NCBI RefSeq assembly: GCF_003315035.1
Contig: NZ_QNRE01000001.1
Coordinates: 407,224 to 471,223, forward strand
Direction: 5' to 3'
DNA from: Nocardia puris
GTDB lineage: Bacteria; Actinomycetota; Actinomycetes; Mycobacteriales; Mycobacteriaceae
DNA length: 64,000 bases
Within the stretch, counting starts at the first letter, position 1; each line of letters opens with the position of its first letter. Under the pieces are notes generated by a model that was given only the letters and a program-made list of their open reading frames with translations, was not told the DNA's origin and did no database searches. Below, piece by piece: positions 62,584 to 64,000 of this stretch. Both the position numbers and the translations under genes were made by a program.

Positions 62584-63360
62584 TCAGGACTTGGATTTGG
62601 CGGGCAGGTGCCCGGCGCGGCGCACCGCCCAGATGGTGACCGCGAACGCGACCGCGGTGAGCGGCCAGCCCATGCCGATGCGTGCCACGGCCAGCCAGCC
62701 GGTGCGGTCGGTCTCGTAGAGCTCGGACTGCACCAGGTAGCGCGAGGCGAACACCAGCACCCAGGCCACGGTCGCGATGTCGTAGAGCCGGATCGCGCGG
62801 CGATCGGTGCGCCACGAGGAGCCGTGCCCGTTGAGCGCGCCCCAGATCACGCCCACCAGCGGCCAGCGCACCAGGATCGAGAGCAGGAACACACCGCCGT
62901 AGACGAGGCTGGTGTAGATGCCGAACAGGAAGAAGCCCTTGGCCTCCCCCATCCGGTAGGCGATGAACGCGCAGATGCCGACGCCGATGAACCCGGAGAT
63001 GGCGGGCTGGACCGGTTCGCGCCGCACCAGGCGCAGGATCAGGATCGCGGCGGCGACGCCGAGCGCGGCCCAGATCGCCGCGGTCAGGTCGAACAGGGTG
63101 TTGACGGGGACGAACACGACCACCGGGACGGTCGAGTAGATCAGGCCGCTGAAGCCGCCCATCTGCTCGAGCAGGGTCTGTTCGGCCTTCGCCTCGCGGG
63201 CATCGGGCCCGGGATGGTCGTCGTCGGGCCGGGGCCCGGAGCCGTGGTCGGGTGGTAGCCCGGTGCCGTCGTCGGGCCGTAGCCCGTCGGCGTCGGCGCT
63301 CGGCCGTGCGGTATCGGTCGGCGTTCCGAGGTCGGCGCCGTTATCGTGGCTCGATGGCAT
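62584..63360 (-). CDS. DUF3159 membrane protein (Rv2693c-like)
   Basis: A 258-residue protein with a 60-residue hydrophilic, Asp/Pro-rich N-terminus and then about six membrane spans. EQTLLEQMGGFSGLIYSTVPVVVF and RREPVQPAISGFIGVGI are the conserved DUF3159 segments. The function is unknown. It lies 5 bp downstream of the OB-fold gene on the same strand, so the two are co-transcribed. Confidence 0.85.
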   Translation of the reverse strand: MPSSHDNGADLGTPTDTARPSADADGLRPDDGTGLPPDHGSGPRPDDDHPGPDAREAKAEQTLLEQMGGFSGLIYSTVPVVVFVPVNTLFDLTAAIWAALGVAAAILILRLVRREPVQPAISGFIGVGICAFIAYRMGEAKGFFLFGIYTSLVYGGVFLLSILVRWPLVGVIWGALNGHGSSWRTDRRAIRLYDIATVAWVLVFASRYLVQSELYETDRTGWLAVARIGMGWPLTAVAFAVTIWAVRRAGHLPAKSKS

Positions 63361-63365
63361 GCGTG

Positions 63366-63743
63366 TCAGCTGTTCCCGCGCAATTCGTAGTAGGGGTTGA
63401 ACATCACCTTGCGGCCGTCCCGATCACCGATCCGGCCGCGGACCAGGATGCGCCGCCCCGGCTCGATGCCGGGGATGCGCCGACGGCCGATCCACACCAG
63501 GGTGATGGCATCGGTGCCGTCGAAGAATTCCGCCTGAACACTGGCGCCCGCCGATTTCGAACAGGCCTCGACACTGCGCAGACGGCCCAGCATCGTGGCC
63601 TCGTCACCGCGGCGGCATTCCGACACCGGGCGAGCGCCCGACGCCTCCGCGGTCTCGGCGAGCTCCTCGGCATCGAGCTGGTCGATGTCCTCGGTCAGCC
63701 TGCGGCCCAGACGTCGAAAATACCCTGAGGCTGCGGATGGCAT
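63366..63743 (-). CDS. OB-fold nucleic-acid-binding protein (Rv2694c-like)
   Basis: A 125-residue protein. After a charged helix, residues 45-125 form an OB-fold: ATMLGRLRSVEACS, VQAEFFDGTDAITLVWIGRR, and RILVRGRIGDRDGRKVMFNPYYEL. Such stand-alone OB proteins are widespread in actinobacteria without a known role; binding of single-stranded nucleic acid is likely. AGGAGAG lies 7 nt before ATG 63743. Confidence 0.85.
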   Translation of the reverse strand: MPSAASGYFRRLGRRLTEDIDQLDAEELAETAEASGARPVSECRRGDEATMLGRLRSVEACSKSAGASVQAEFFDGTDAITLVWIGRRRIPGIEPGRRILVRGRIGDRDGRKVMFNPYYELRGNS

Positions 63744-63804
63744 GGCACGCTCTCCTGCTAGATGGCCTTACACCGCCACTGTAGATGTCGGCGACGGGCC
63801 CCGC

Positions 63805-63810
63805 TACGCT
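63805..63810 (+). promoter_or_regulatory. -10 element (TACGCT), leaderless start
   Basis: TACGCT ends 7 nt before GTG 63818; no ribosome-binding site is seen. Confidence 0.45.
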
Positions 63811-63817
63811 CGGCCCG

Positions 63818-64000
63818 GTGATCGAGTACCCAGATCGGGCGGGCCGCACACGGCCGGTCGCGACCCAGGTCGTCGCCCTGCCCGGCACCGGCTCCGACGC
63901 GCATTTCGCGGGGCGCGCGTTCGGGCCCGCGGCGGCGGCGCGCGGGCTGACGCTGCGGGCGGTCGACCCCGATCCGCGGGCGGTCGTCGCCAGTTGCCGG
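63818..64000 (+). CDS. alpha/beta hydrolase-like protein (Rv2695-like), 3' end outside window
   Basis: The first 61 codons of a gene that leaves the window. QVVALPGTGSDAHFAGRAFG is the first strand and oxyanion-type loop (PGTGSDA) of an alpha/beta hydrolase. GTG 63818 is set by the -10 element upstream. It is divergent from the OB-fold gene, in the same order as Rv2695 and Rv2694c. The catalytic residues are not visible here. Confidence 0.6.
   Translation, partial: MIEYPDRAGRTRPVATQVVALPGTGSDAHFAGRAFGPAAAARGLTLRAVDPDPRAVVASCR

Noticed and set aside
1..64000. CRISPR arrays, tRNA or rRNA genes, intact transposases
   Set aside because: No regularly spaced direct repeats, cloverleaf-type sequences or transposase motifs were noticed; tRNA detection by eye is not exhaustive.

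Overview
The window is a high-GC actinobacterial chromosome segment, most likely from Nocardia or a close relative in the Mycobacteriales. Three things suggest this: an antigen-85-type mycolyltransferase homologue (1656-2726), an AftC-type arabinofuranosyltransferase (39709-41034), and a long block whose gene order matches, as I recall it, Mycobacterium tuberculosis Rv2669-Rv2695. No rRNA, tRNA, CRISPR array or intact insertion sequence was seen.

Layout. 1-6.6 kb: a PLP decarboxylase running off the left edge behind a Fur/Zur-type operator, an Ag85-like esterase, a GT-C glycosyltransferase and a von Willebrand factor A membrane protein. 6.6-18.5 kb: a biosynthetic locus. Four minus-strand genes overlap by 4 bp each (reducing type I PKS, alpha-oxoamine synthase, divergent CFA-synthase-like methyltransferase, SMR exporter). 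Facing them are a short-chain reductase resembling 3-ketodihydrosphingosine reductase and a DUF2236 oxygenase behind tandem operators. I infer that the PKS chain is released by decarboxylative condensation with an amino acid, then keto-reduced, giving a sphingoid-like amino alcohol.

18.5-23.8 kb: a gene graveyard (truncated MFS, aminotransferase that lost its PLP lysine, fragments of nitroreductase, hydrolase and HxlR genes, frameshifted VOC gene) around intact TetR, DUF6204 and YciI genes. 24.6-30.8 kb: an accessory cassette with a STAND/NB-ARC-TPR protein diverging from two membrane proteins, a SEFIR protein and a DUF1707 protein; the last two share an NPCBM-like C-terminal module, suggesting signalling or immunity. 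30.8-33.5 kb: a wrecked ABC permease and an alanine/glycine symporter.

33.9-51.8 kb: housekeeping block with GNAT, ZapE, RibD-type reductase, a hydrolase-fold lipoprotein without nucleophile, AftC, MsrB, the coproporphyrin-branch heme genes (ChdC, HemY, HemE), DUF3000, RNase D and DXS. Fragments of DUF6461, CPBP and LLM genes lie between them. 52-56.4 kb: glutaminase-STAS-cNMP fusion, a frameshifted unknown gene, SIMPL and TIGR03086 proteins. 56.6-64 kb: TrmA-like RNA methyltransferase with a long Gly/Arg insertion, APC transporter, two TrkA-type potassium proteins, an ECF sigma factor, DUF3159, an OB-fold protein and the start of another gene.

Two genome-wide habits stand out. Many starts sit 6-7 nt after a TANNNT hexamer with no ribosome-binding site, as expected of leaderless transcripts. 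About a dozen genes are broken by deletion or frameshift, pointing to ongoing gene loss.
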